NCBI GenBank assembly: GCA_014874475.1
Contig: JADBJJ010000023.1
Location: 62,001 to 126,000 of the forward strand
Origin: Chloroflexota bacterium
GTDB lineage: Bacteria > Chloroflexota > Anaerolineae > B4-G1 > DUEL01
DNA: 64,000 bases
Reading direction: 5' to 3'
In this document: one piece after another, positions 47,279-57,228 of the stretch
How the letters are laid out: each line of letters starts with the position of its first letter
Position numbering within the stretch: the stretch's first letter is position 1
Notes under the pieces: model-generated
What the model saw: only the letters and a program-made list of their open reading frames with translations
Databases searched by the model: none
What the model was told of the DNA's origin: nothing
Made by a program: the position numbers and the translations under genes

Positions 47279-48082
47279 ATGATCACCAGTCTGAAGAATG
47301 ACCGGGTCCGTCTGGTACGGGCGCTCCAGGAACGGCGGCGGATCCGTCAACGGGAGCGGAGATTTGTCGTGGAGGGTGTCCGTCTCTGCCAGGAAGCGGC
47401 ACAGGCCGGTGCGCGCCCCCACTTCGTCTTTTATACTGCTCGTATCCGGGAGGACTCCCGAGGACAGGCTCTGCTGATGGCCTGGCAGGAGGCCGGCGTT
47501 CTCTGCGAAGAAGTCAGCGAAGAAGTGATGGCAGCCTGCTCCGATACGGAAACTCCGCAAGGGATTCTGGCGGTTATCCCGCTCCCCGCCCTATCCCCAC
47601 CTGCTCATCCCACGCTGACCCTGATTCTGGACCGCCTGCGCGACCCAGGCAACCTGGGCACCATTCTGCGCACTGCGCTGGCGGCGGGCGCGGAGGGCGT
47701 CTTGCTGGCGTCAGGCACAGTAGACGCCACCAATCCTAAGGCGGTGCGGGCCGGGATGGGCGCCCACTTTCGCCTGCCGATGGTCGCCATGGACTGGGAT
47801 GAGATCGCCCGCGCGGTCGCCGGATGCCGGGTCTACTTGGCGGACGCCCGGGGAGACGCCCTCTACACCAATGTGGACTGGACGGGCCGAGTGGCCCTTA
47901 TCATAGGCGGAGAGGCCGCCGGGGTGGGAAGTCGGGCCCGCGCGCTGGCCGAGACGACGGTCGCCATTCCCCTGGCAGGAGGGGTGGAATCTCTCAACGT
48001 GGCGGCGGCCGCGGCAGTCCTGCTCTTTGAGGCCGCGCGCCAGCGGCGGGCCTTACAATCCGCGCAGGAAACCGCTACCTGA
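47279..48082 (+). CDS. TrmH-family RNA methyltransferase
   Basis: LILDRLRDPGNLGTILRTALAAGAEGVLLASGTVD...IPLAGGVESLNVAAAAAVLLFE. Confidence 0.93.
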   Translation: MITSLKNDRVRLVRALQERRRIRQRERRFVVEGVRLCQEAAQAGARPHFVFYTARIREDSRGQALLMAWQEAGVLCEEVSEEVMAACSDTETPQGILAVIPLPALSPPAHPTLTLILDRLRDPGNLGTILRTALAAGAEGVLLASGTVDATNPKAVRAGMGAHFRLPMVAMDWDEIARAVAGCRVYLADARGDALYTNVDWTGRVALIIGGEAAGVGSRARALAETTVAIPLAGGVESLNVAAAAAVLLFEAARQRRALQSAQETAT

Positions 48083-48309
48083 AGGAGGAAAAAAACGGCT
48101 TCTACTGAAAGTGGCGATTGACCCTTCCTCATCTTCCAGCCCTTTTCTCCTTGCTGTTTCGGAGAGGAGAAAAGGGAGCAAAGGGAGGGGCCTTCTGAAA
48201 ACCACGCCAGGGCAATGCTGCCGCCTCCTGAAGACTGAGTCGCATACAGCGTGCCCTGGCAGTTGAGTTGAAAGCAAAACTCACTCTTGGATAGAGCGCG
48301 AATTACAAA

Positions 48310-49965
48310 ATGATGAGCAATCTGCGCATCATCCCTCTGGGCGGACTGGGGGAAGTCGGCAAAAATATGATGGCCGTGGAGTACGGCGAGGACATTCTGG
48401 TCATAGATGCCGGCTTGATGTTCCCTGAGTCGGATATGTATGGAGTGGACTTCATCATCCCCGACTACAGTTACTTGAGGGATAAGAAAGACCGCGTGCG
48501 GGCCATCTTCGTCACCCACGGCCACGAGGACCACATCGGGGCGCTGCCGTTCTTCCTGCGGGAATTCCCCGTCCCCGTCTACGCCACCCGGCTGACCTGC
48601 GGCCTCATTGAGGTGAAACTCCGCCAGGCCCACATGCTGCGAGAAACGGAACTGCACACATGTGCGCCGGGCGACGTCCTCTCCATCGGCCCGTTCCGCA
48701 TAGAACCGTTCCATGTCTGCCATTCCATCCCCGACACGGTGGGATTGGGAGTCACCACCCCGGCCGGCCTCATCATCCATTCCAGCGACTTCAAGTTTGA
48801 CCACACCCCCGTGGACGGCCGACCGACGGATTTTGCCAAACTGGCCGAATTCGCCGGACGAGGCGTACTGGTTCTGATGGCCGATAGCACCAACGCCACC
48901 GAACCCGGCACTACCCCTTCCGAACAGGTAGTCACCCAGGCCCTGGATGATGTGATGCGGAAAGCGCCGGGACGGGTCATCATCGCCACCTTCGCCTCCC
49001 TGATTTCTCGCATCCAGCAGGTGATAGACGTGGCCGCCTGCTATGGGCGCCGGGTTGCCATCGCCGGCGCGACGATGGCGGAAAACGTCAAAATGGCTAT
49101 GCGCCTGGGCTACCTGCGCATCCCGGAGAGGATGATGGTCAGCCTGGGGGAGATGGAATCGCTCCCCCCATCCCGTTGCCTAATTCTGGCCACCGGCGCG
49201 CAGGGCGAACCGACGGCCGTACTGAGCCGCCTGGCCCTGGGGCAACACCCCTCCATAAGTGTACAGCCCGGCGATACTGTTGTTCTCTCCTCCCACACCA
49301 TCCCCGGCAACGAGGAGATGATTCACCGGGTCATCAACCGCCTGTTCCAGAAAGGGGCCGACGTCGTCTACCACCCCCTGGCTCCTGTCCACGTCTCCGG
49401 GCACGCCAGCCAGGAAGAGCAGAAACTCCTGCTGAACATCCTCCGCCCGCGCAATTTCGTTCCCATCCACGGCGAACTGCGTCACCTGAAACAGCACGCC
49501 AAAATAGCGGCCGAACTGGGTATCCCTCGGGAGCGAGTCGCTGTGGTGGAGAACGGGTACGTGCTATATTTTGAGGATGACTGCATCCGGGTGGGCGAGC
49601 GGGTGCCCGGCGGCTATGTCTTTGTGGACGGCTCGTGGGTAGGGGACGCGGTGGGGCCGGCAGTCATCCGGGACCGGGAGTCGCTGGCGATGGCGGGGGT
49701 GTGTGTTGTCGTTTTCCGCTACAGCCCTCAGCGCGGCGCGCTGCTGGGCACTCCCCGGCTAACGGTGCGAGGGGTCGCCGCCCGCGACGCCGCGGAGGAG
49801 GTGATAGCGGGAGCGACGGAGGTCGTCCGCCGCACTGTCCAGGACATCCGTCCGCGCACGCCTTCCGCCACGGTGGAACGGCAGATTCAGGCCGCCCTCT
49901 CCGAATTCTTCTACCAACAGACCAAAAACCGGCCTGAAGTGATTGCAATAGCAGTAGAGGAATGA
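48310..49965 (+). CDS. rnj: ribonuclease J
   Basis: IIPLGGLGEVGKNMMAVEYGEDILVIDAGLMFPE, VTHGHEDHIGALPFFL, VSGHASQEEQKLLLNILRPRNFVPIHGE. Confidence 0.95.
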   Translation: MMSNLRIIPLGGLGEVGKNMMAVEYGEDILVIDAGLMFPESDMYGVDFIIPDYSYLRDKKDRVRAIFVTHGHEDHIGALPFFLREFPVPVYATRLTCGLIEVKLRQAHMLRETELHTCAPGDVLSIGPFRIEPFHVCHSIPDTVGLGVTTPAGLIIHSSDFKFDHTPVDGRPTDFAKLAEFAGRGVLVLMADSTNATEPGTTPSEQVVTQALDDVMRKAPGRVIIATFASLISRIQQVIDVAACYGRRVAIAGATMAENVKMAMRLGYLRIPERMMVSLGEMESLPPSRCLILATGAQGEPTAVLSRLALGQHPSISVQPGDTVVLSSHTIPGNEEMIHRVINRLFQKGADVVYHPLAPVHVSGHASQEEQKLLLNILRPRNFVPIHGELRHLKQHAKIAAELGIPRERVAVVENGYVLYFEDDCIRVGERVPGGYVFVDGSWVGDAVGPAVIRDRESLAMAGVCVVVFRYSPQRGALLGTPRLTVRGVAARDAAEEVIAGATEVVRRTVQDIRPRTPSATVERQIQAALSEFFYQQTKNRPEVIAIAVEE

Positions 49966-49977
49966 ACAAATCAAATT

Positions 49978-50032
49978 GGAGGGGCAGGCCTTGCGCCTGC
50001 CCAAAGAAAGCAACTGCAAGGGTTGCCCCTCC
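49978..50032. repeat. cloverleaf-like palindromic (REP-like) element
   Basis: GGAGGGGCA/TGCCCCTCC outer stem, GGCAGGC/GCCTGCC and GCAAC/GTTGC inner stems. Confidence 0.65.
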
Positions 50033-50052
50033 ATACGATCCGTAACGCGAAA

Positions 50053-51321
50053 ATGGACAAAGAACACTCTACCCAGGGAGAAGACCCGCAAAAAACCCGC
50101 ATTCTGATCGCCTACAAAGAGTTCCCCGCCCCTTCGGTGGGACACGCCGGTGGACAAGGGGTCTTCCGCCTCATCCAGGCCCTCCACCGGCGAGGCCGCT
50201 CGGTGATTCTGGTCGCCCGCCTGCGGCCGGAGGAGGCCCCTCTGGTAGAAGAGACCCGCCCCTTCTGCGAGCGCATCGTCACTGTTCCCCACCATCAAGC
50301 CCTCACGGGACCGCTCCCCCTTCGCATCCTGCGCAGTTATCTGACCCTGCGGCAGGCCGTGGCGCGCACCCTCCGGGAGACCCGACCCGACCTGATGCTG
50401 GTGGAGTTCACTCAGACGGCCCTCATCCTGCTGGGAGTACACCGCCCCTTTACCGCGCTCCGTCCCCACGACGTCAACTGGTTCCTCCTGGAGCAACGGG
50501 CGCAGTATCAGCGCGGGCTGCGGCAATGGGGGACGCTGGCTCTGGCGTGGCTCTTTGAGCAACTGGAAACCTGGCTCCTGCGGCGCTACGACCAGATTCT
50601 GGCCATTTCCGAGGGCGACCGGCGACTGCTGACACTGCGATGCCGTCCTACCCCTACTCTCCTGCTCCCGCTGGCCCCTGCCCTCTCCACCGAGACTCCG
50701 TCCCATCCTGCCGTCCTGCCCGGCGCAAACGTCCTCTTCGTCGGGGCTATGTACCGGGAGCCCAACATAGAGGCAGTGGACTGGTTCTTAAACCAGGTCT
50801 GGCCGAAGGTGACGACGGAGGTCCCGGAAGCCCGTTTCTATGCAGTGGGGTATGCGCCGCCGCCACAGATACTGGCCCGCGCCGACGGTGAGCGGGTGTT
50901 CATCCCCGGCTACGCGGACGACCTGACCCCGTGGTATCAGGCCGCGACGGTCTTCGTCTCTCCGGTGCGGGTGGCGGGGGGACTGCTGCAGAAAGTGCTA
51001 GATGCGCTGGCGATGGGAGTGCCCGTCGTAGCGACGTCGGTAAGCAATCACGGGATCGGAGCCAGCCCGGGCCGTCATCTGCTCATCGCCGACGAACCCC
51101 AGGAGTTCGCCGCCGCTGTGGTGCAATTGTTGCGGGACCCGGCGCTGCGGGCGCAATTGGGGCAAGCAGGGCAGGAGTTTGTGCGCGCCCGCTACAATCT
51201 GGATGAGGCCCTGGACCACTGGGAAGCAACCTGGTCCGCCCCCAGAGTGTCAGGAAGAGGCAGTTCAGCCTGCGAGCACCCGCCACTGGAGCACAAGATT
51301 CATCTTGCGCCGCAGGATTAA
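50053..51321 (+). CDS. GT-B glycosyltransferase
   Basis: RILIAYKEFPAPSVGHAGGQGVFRLIQALHRRGRSVILVARLR...VSPVRVAGGLLQKVLDALAMGVPVVAT. Confidence 0.88.
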   Translation: MDKEHSTQGEDPQKTRILIAYKEFPAPSVGHAGGQGVFRLIQALHRRGRSVILVARLRPEEAPLVEETRPFCERIVTVPHHQALTGPLPLRILRSYLTLRQAVARTLRETRPDLMLVEFTQTALILLGVHRPFTALRPHDVNWFLLEQRAQYQRGLRQWGTLALAWLFEQLETWLLRRYDQILAISEGDRRLLTLRCRPTPTLLLPLAPALSTETPSHPAVLPGANVLFVGAMYREPNIEAVDWFLNQVWPKVTTEVPEARFYAVGYAPPPQILARADGERVFIPGYADDLTPWYQAATVFVSPVRVAGGLLQKVLDALAMGVPVVATSVSNHGIGASPGRHLLIADEPQEFAAAVVQLLRDPALRAQLGQAGQEFVRARYNLDEALDHWEATWSAPRVSGRGSSACEHPPLEHKIHLAPQD

Positions 51322-52406
51322 TCCTGTATCACCGCAACGTACACCGCCTCCACCCGGGCAATCATCCGCTCCTGGGTGAATTCCGTTTCCACGCGCGCCC
51401 GCCCTGCCCGACCCATCTCCATCCGGAGGTCGGGGTGGTCCAGCAACTGGCGGATGGCTTCCGCCAGAGCCTGCGGATCGCGGGGCGGCACAACCCGCCC
51501 CGTCACACCGTCCTGAACCACCCATGAAGTGCCACTCCCCACCTCCGTCGTGACGCATGGCAGGCCTGAGGCCATCGCTTCCAGGAAAACCGTACCAAAG
51601 GCCTCGGCGCGAGCATTGGCTGGCAGAACGAAGATGTGGGCCCGATGGTAAAAGCCGGGCAGGTCGTCGTCGGGGACCTCGCCCCGGAAGCGGACCCGGT
51701 CGGATAGACCCAAGCGGGCTGTTAGTGCGGCCCACTCCTCCCTCATCGGCCCCTCCCCCACTATCTCCAGGTAGACGCCCGGCAGTTCGGTCAACGCCTC
51801 CAGGAGGGTGTCCACTCCCTTGTAATACCGCAGTCTCCCCACAAAGAGCAACGTCGGCGGACCGTCGTAGGGGGCTGGAGGGAGAACAAACCGATGATGG
51901 TCCACACCCAGGGGGACGACGGTGCACTTTTCCCGCACAGGCCACAGCCACCGGGAGGTCTCTATGTAGCGAGGGCTGGTGGCAATAATTCGGTCGGCAT
52001 GGGCCAGGACACGCCGCAGCAGGGGTCCGTAGAGGCGCAGCCACCCCCGCTGGCGGACCACGTCGGAGTGATGGGTGATGACGGTCGCCGATGCCCGGCC
52101 CAGCAGATCGTTCGCCAGTTCGCCCAGCGGATAAGGGGAATGGACGTGGACGATGTCGGGGCGCAGACGGGCCAACCAGAGAGGCTGGCTCAGGCTCAAC
52201 GGCATAGACGCGGTGGTCATCAGCCGTCCGGCGCGGATGACGGTCACCCCATTCTCCTGCCGGACTGTGGTGCGCGGGCCGGGATTGCAGACCAGGACGG
52301 TTACCCGATGGCCTGCCCGCGCCTGAGCCTCCGCCAGGACTTGGATGTGGTTCTCAATCCCGCCCAGGATGGGGGGGTAATCTTTGTAGAGGTGAAGAAT
52401 GTGCAT
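51318..52406 (-). CDS. family 4 glycosyltransferase
   Basis: MHILHLYKDYPPILGGIENHIQVLAEAQARAGHRVTVLV...EAFGTVFLEAMASGLPCVTTEVG. Confidence 0.9.
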   Translation of the reverse strand: MHILHLYKDYPPILGGIENHIQVLAEAQARAGHRVTVLVCNPGPRTTVRQENGVTVIRAGRLMTTASMPLSLSQPLWLARLRPDIVHVHSPYPLGELANDLLGRASATVITHHSDVVRQRGWLRLYGPLLRRVLAHADRIIATSPRYIETSRWLWPVREKCTVVPLGVDHHRFVLPPAPYDGPPTLLFVGRLRYYKGVDTLLEALTELPGVYLEIVGEGPMREEWAALTARLGLSDRVRFRGEVPDDDLPGFYHRAHIFVLPANARAEAFGTVFLEAMASGLPCVTTEVGSGTSWVVQDGVTGRVVPPRDPQALAEAIRQLLDHPDLRMEMGRAGRARVETEFTQERMIARVEAVYVAVIQD

Positions 52407-52411
52407 ACGAA

Positions 52412-52432
52412 TTGCAGATGGCAAATGGCAGA
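52412..52432. repeat. three 7-nt units
   Basis: TTGCAGA TGGCAAA TGGCAGA. Confidence 0.7.
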
Positions 52433-53374
52433 TTATCGGGCCAGATACCAGCGGAGAAGGGCCAGGGCGGCAGAGGCGGAGGCGGCCTTATTGGCCGACC
52501 GGTCGCCGGTCCAGCAGTGGCCCTCTACCCATTCCCCATCGGGGGCGACCAGCGCGATATACGTCAACCCGACGGGTTTGCCGGGAGTTTCGCCGCCCGG
52601 CCCAGCAATGCCGGTGACGGAGAGGGCCAGGTCGGCTCCCAGGAGGCGGCGAACCCCCCGGGCCATCATCAGCGCCGTCTCCTGACTGACCGCGCCCCAG
52701 GTCTCCAGGACGTCCCGGGGAACCCCCAGCAACCGCTCTTTCACAGCATTGGCATAGGCGGTAACGGAGCCCAGATAGTAGTCCGAACTGCCCGGCACAT
52801 TGGTGATCCGGTGGCTGAGGAGACCGCCGGTACAGGATTCAGCCGCGGCCAGAATAAAGCCCCGCTCCCGCAGAAGATGCCCCACGACCACCTCCGGCAG
52901 CGGGTCCTCCCAGCAGGCAAGAGGTGCCTCCAGAAGTCCCTCCAGGGCCTGCTGGGCCGCTATCCGCTCCTCCAGCGTCAGCGGCAAGCGACCGAACTCC
53001 TCCTCGTCTAATAGCGACGTCCGACCGTCCGGGTCCACCCAAAGGTCCAGCGCCAGATCCTCTGCACGAATCTCCCCAGAGATAATCCGGGCAGGACGGG
53101 TGATGTTGCAATAGCGGCCCTTCAGCCCTCCGTCCGGCGCGCGAATCTCAAAGACGTTGTACCAGCGGTCGGCGTAGAAGGTTTCCAGCCAGAGGTCCCC
53201 GGGCTCCAGGCGCACATTCTCCAGGTCCATCGGCGGCTGCTCCCAGACGGCGCGCATCAGGACGGACTTGGGGGTCTTGAAAAGCAGTTGGGCCGGGTAC
53301 GAGATGACTTCCTGCCCCAGATGATCCAGTTTTCGGACGATCCACGGGTCGCTGGCGTCCATTCCTGCTGGCAT
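52433..53374 (-). CDS. DUF402 domain fused to CinA C-terminal (nicotinamide-nucleotide amidase-like) domain
   Basis: N-term [27 protein letters not shown]...[12 protein letters not shown]-term [44 protein letters not shown]...GIAGPGG. Confidence 0.88.
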   Translation of the reverse strand: MPAGMDASDPWIVRKLDHLGQEVISYPAQLLFKTPKSVLMRAVWEQPPMDLENVRLEPGDLWLETFYADRWYNVFEIRAPDGGLKGRYCNITRPARIISGEIRAEDLALDLWVDPDGRTSLLDEEEFGRLPLTLEERIAAQQALEGLLEAPLACWEDPLPEVVVGHLLRERGFILAAAESCTGGLLSHRITNVPGSSDYYLGSVTAYANAVKERLLGVPRDVLETWGAVSQETALMMARGVRRLLGADLALSVTGIAGPGGETPGKPVGLTYIALVAPDGEWVEGHCWTGDRSANKAASASAALALLRWYLAR

Positions 53375-53559
53375 GTCTCTGGCCCATAGATGGAAGACCG
53401 GAAGTTCTCCAGCCCTATTCTATCGCGGGCCCTATCGCTGTCAAATTCCCTTGATCCTGTTGAGTATCACAAAGTCGTAGCGTGAAAAGTCCTGAAAAGA
53501 TGTGCCGCTTCTGATCCCGGCGCTCAACCATCCGAAACCTTAAAATTTTCGCCCACCTA

Positions 53560-53620
53560 TTGACAACCGACCCGTTCTGGTGTATAATGACTATCGGTCA
53601 GTATATGACCAATGGTTAGT
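53560..53620 (+). promoter_or_regulatory. consensus promoter with overlapping 35-bp imperfect palindrome (TetR operator candidate)
   Basis: TTGACA-N17-TATAAT; AATGACTATCGGTCA-gtata-TGACCAATGGTTAGT. Confidence 0.7.
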
Positions 53621-53636
53621 TGGGGGGATTGCCGCG

Positions 53637-54272
53637 TTGACCACCCGGGCCCGGCGTGAGCGAGAGAAAGAGGAGCGCCGACAGTCCATCCTCCAGGCCG
53701 CGCGAGAGGTCTTCCTGGAAAAGGGCTTTTCCCGCGCCACGATGGACGATGTCGCCGAACGCGCCGAGGTCAGCAAGGGCACGGTGTACCTGTACTTTGA
53801 GAGCAAGGAGACCCTCCTTGCTCATTTGCTTTTAGAGGGGCTGGATTCCCTCTACACTTATCTGGAAGAGGCCTTTGCCCCCGACCGTCCCCTGTCAGCC
53901 GACGAACGCCTCCGTCGGCTGGGGTGGGCCTACTTCCGATTCTTCCAGGAAGAACCCCACTACTTCCGCTTCCTTATGGCTGTCAACGGCGAACGGTTCC
54001 GCGAGACGGTCACCCCCGAAATGTACCAGGAGGTCCTGGAAGCCAGCACGGAAGGGCTGAACCTGGTGGCCCAGGCCATAGAACAGGGAACCCGAGAGGG
54101 TTTATTCACCTGCTGCAATGCCCGACAGGCGGCGGCGACCCTCTGGGCCACTTTCAACGGCGTGCTGGAATTGATGAGCCACCCGTTGCGACGGGACATG
54201 GTGGGCGTCAGCACCGAAACTTTTTACCAGACCGCGCTGGAGACGGTGGTGCGGGGCCTGCGCGCCCTGTGA
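53637..54272 (+). CDS. TetR/AcrR-family regulator (TTG start)
   Basis: RRQSILQAAREVFLEKGFSRATMDDVAERAEVSKGTVYLYFESKETLLAHLL. Confidence 0.9.
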   Translation: MTTRARREREKEERRQSILQAAREVFLEKGFSRATMDDVAERAEVSKGTVYLYFESKETLLAHLLLEGLDSLYTYLEEAFAPDRPLSADERLRRLGWAYFRFFQEEPHYFRFLMAVNGERFRETVTPEMYQEVLEASTEGLNLVAQAIEQGTREGLFTCCNARQAAATLWATFNGVLELMSHPLRRDMVGVSTETFYQTALETVVRGLRAL

Positions 54273-54642
54273 CCGTGCCGGACTGCGCAGGATGTAGCAA
54301 CTGGGCAAATTATTCCGACAATTCGGCGCTTTTGCTCTCACTCCATTCCCTGGCTCCTTCCCTCTCCCGTTTGCCTTCGGCGGCGAGAGAGGGGAGTCGG
54401 GGGTTTCGGCAGGATAAGGAGGACAAAAGGGGTAAGGGAAGTTGAATCATCCCACAAGATATTGCTGAAATCATTGGTTAAACCGCAAAATTCTGCGCCA
54501 CGTTGCTCTCAACAAGTGGCTTCCTACGCCAGCGCCCGGAGAGCCGAACTCCTGAACGCAACTCCCTGGCTATCAAACCCGGGAGCAGGAACCGAATGGG
54601 AACACAAAATATGCAATATTTAACTTAAAAAGGAGGTGCGCC

Positions 54643-55857
54643 GTGAAAGATGTGGTTATTGTCAGTCCGTTGCGCACGCCGGTGGGCGCCCATGGGGGTG
54701 CGCTTCGCAGCCTGCGGGCTCAGGACCTGGCCTGCATCGTCTTCAAAGCCGTACTGGAGCGAACCGGGATAGACCCCGGCATCCTGGATGAGGTCATCCT
54801 GGCCAATATCGGTCAGCCGTCAGATGCTGCGAATATCGGCCGGGTGGCCGCGCTGATGGCCGGAGTCCCCATCCACGTCCCCGCCTTCACGGTTCAGCGC
54901 AACTGCGCTTCCGGTATGCAGGCCATCACTTCGGCCTATCAGGCCATCCAGGCCGGCGACGGTGAAATCTATCTGGTAGGCGGGACCGAGAGCATGAGCA
55001 ACATCCCCTACATCCTCAAGGGCGCCCGCTGGGGGTACAAACTCCGCCATGCCGAACTGACCGATGCCCTCTGGGAGGGCCTCACTGACCCCATCTGCGG
55101 GCAGATTATGGGCCGCACCGCCGAGAATCTGGCCGAAAAGTACAATATCTCCCGCCAGGAGCAGGATGAGTACGCGGTCCAGTCCCACAAGAAGGCCTTC
55201 ATGGCCCAGCGGATGGGTAAGTTCAACGACGAGATTGTCCCCGTGGAGATCGTCAAAAAGGTCGCCGGGCAGGAGGTGGCGAAGGAGAACATCACCCAGG
55301 ACGAGACCATCAACCCCGGCCTCACCGTCCAGAAGGCGGCCCTCTATCCGGCGGTCTTCAAGGAAGGCGGCACGGTTACTCCGGCCAATGCCTGCCCTAT
55401 CTCCGATGGTGCGGCGGCAATGATTGTCTGCACCGCGGAGAAGGCGGCCCAACTGGGCCTCAGGCCCACCGCGCGCATCGTCGCCTACGCCTACGCGGGC
55501 GTGGACCCGGCCTACATGGGCATCGGACCTGCCTTCGCAATGCCCAAAGCCCTGAAGCGCGCCGGCCTCAAGATGGAGGACATTGACGTCATTGAACTAA
55601 ACGAGGCGTTCGCCGCGCAGGTTCTGGCCGTCGCCAAAGAGATGCAGGCTCAGGGCTACGAGTGGGACTGGAACAAGGTCAACCCCAACGGCGGCGCCAT
55701 CGCCCTGGGGCATCCCGTAGGCTGTACAGCCGCCAAACTGGTCGCCACACTCACCAATGAATTGCAGCGCCGCAAGGCCCGCTACGGTATTGACACGATG
55801 TGCGTCGGCGGCGGTCAGGGCGGTTGTCTCATTCTGGAGCGGATTCCGATGGATTAG
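54643..55857 (+). CDS. acetyl-CoA acyltransferase (thiolase)
   Basis: TVQRNCASGMQAITSAYQAIQAGDGEIYLVGGTESMS; NPNGGAIALGHPVGCT; CVGGGQG. Confidence 0.94.
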   Translation: MKDVVIVSPLRTPVGAHGGALRSLRAQDLACIVFKAVLERTGIDPGILDEVILANIGQPSDAANIGRVAALMAGVPIHVPAFTVQRNCASGMQAITSAYQAIQAGDGEIYLVGGTESMSNIPYILKGARWGYKLRHAELTDALWEGLTDPICGQIMGRTAENLAEKYNISRQEQDEYAVQSHKKAFMAQRMGKFNDEIVPVEIVKKVAGQEVAKENITQDETINPGLTVQKAALYPAVFKEGGTVTPANACPISDGAAAMIVCTAEKAAQLGLRPTARIVAYAYAGVDPAYMGIGPAFAMPKALKRAGLKMEDIDVIELNEAFAAQVLAVAKEMQAQGYEWDWNKVNPNGGAIALGHPVGCTAAKLVATLTNELQRRKARYGIDTMCVGGGQGGCLILERIPMD

Positions 55858-55858
55858 G

Positions 55859-55894
55859 ACGTAATACGTAATACCGTGCAACGTGATACGTGAG
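55859..55894 (+). repeat. heptad array filling thiolase-HAD spacer up to the SD
   Basis: ACGTAAT ACGTAAT ACCGTGCA ACGTGAT ACGTGAG. Confidence 0.8.
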
Positions 55895-55904
55895 GAGGTG
55901 AACA

Positions 55905-57128
55905 ATGTACATTTTTAAGGCCGCAGTAGTCGGTGCCGGAACGATGGGCGGCGAGATTGCCCAGGTCATCAGTTTCTCCGGCCTGCCCGTCGTCCTCAAG
56001 GACATTGATCAGGCAATGCTGGACCGGGGAATGGCCAAGGCCCGCGAAATCTACCAGCGCCGGGTGGATAAGGGCAAAATGAGCGCGGGCGAGATGCAGG
56101 CCAAGATGGACCTCATCACCCCCACCCTCACCTACGAGGGCTTTGAGGACGTGGACATCATCATTGAGGCAGTCCCGGAGCGGATGGACATCAAGAGGCG
56201 GGTGTTCCAGGAACTGGATGAAATCTGCCCAGAGCAGACCATCTTCGCCAGCAACACCTCTGCCCTCTCCGTCTCCGAGATGGGCGCCGCCACGAAGCGC
56301 CCTCACAAAATGATCGGCATGCACTTCTTCAACCCCGCCAGCGTGATGAAACTGGTGGAGGTCATCCCCGGCCTGGACACCAGCCAGGAAACAGTGGACG
56401 ACGTGGTGATGTTTGCCGAGAGCCTGCGCAAGATTCCCGTCGTCGTCCAGGAGTGCCCCGGCTTCCTGGTCAACCGTCTGCTCATGCCCTACCTGAACGA
56501 GGCGACGAAGGCACTGGAGGAAGGCGCCGCCACCGCTACCGAGATTGACCGGGCTGTGGTGGAGTGGGGCATGCCGATGGGGCCCTTCACGCTGATGGAT
56601 ATGCTGGGCCTGGATGTCTGCGGGCACGTCGGCCAGTACCTCTACAGCGAGTACGGCGACCGAATGGAGCCGGCCCGCCTTTTTGAGAAACTGGTCGCCG
56701 CCGGACGCCTGGGCGAGAAGACCGGCGCCGGGTTCTACGACCACCCAGGCGGCGAGTCCGAGGTCGTCTACCAAATGATCAAGGAACTGCAGGAGTCCGG
56801 CGCGGTCCGCACGGGGACGAGGTTCTCGGTGGAGCGGCTGATGTACCCGCTCATCAACGAGGCCGCCCTCTGCGTCCAAGAGCACATCGCCAGCGTCAGC
56901 GACATTGATATGGCGATGGTCGCCGGTAGCGGCATGACCTACGGCGGCGAGCGCATCGGCCCTCTGGCCATTGCTGACAAAATTGGCCTGGACGTGGTGG
57001 TCGCCCAACTGGAGGAACTGGCGAAGGAACTGGGCCCCCGCTTCCTGCCTTCCCGCCCGCTGAAACTGCGCGTCCGCGCCGGGCACCTGGGCGTGAAGAC
57101 GGGCAAGGGGTTCCACGAGTACGCATAG
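55905..57128 (+). CDS. 3-hydroxyacyl-CoA dehydrogenase
   Basis: KAAVVGAGTMGGEIAQVISFSGLPVVLKDI, FASNTSALSVSEM, HFFNPASVMKLVEVI. Confidence 0.94.
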   Translation: MYIFKAAVVGAGTMGGEIAQVISFSGLPVVLKDIDQAMLDRGMAKAREIYQRRVDKGKMSAGEMQAKMDLITPTLTYEGFEDVDIIIEAVPERMDIKRRVFQELDEICPEQTIFASNTSALSVSEMGAATKRPHKMIGMHFFNPASVMKLVEVIPGLDTSQETVDDVVMFAESLRKIPVVVQECPGFLVNRLLMPYLNEATKALEEGAATATEIDRAVVEWGMPMGPFTLMDMLGLDVCGHVGQYLYSEYGDRMEPARLFEKLVAAGRLGEKTGAGFYDHPGGESEVVYQMIKELQESGAVRTGTRFSVERLMYPLINEAALCVQEHIASVSDIDMAMVAGSGMTYGGERIGPLAIADKIGLDVVVAQLEELAKELGPRFLPSRPLKLRVRAGHLGVKTGKGFHEYA

Positions 57129-57228
57129 CCCACTCCTGAACGCCCATCCGTAAACGGAGCACGCAACGGTCACCCGTATTCGCACCTGGGGGCTCTCAAT
57201 AAGTGTTGTTCCCTATCGCCCCCTCAGC

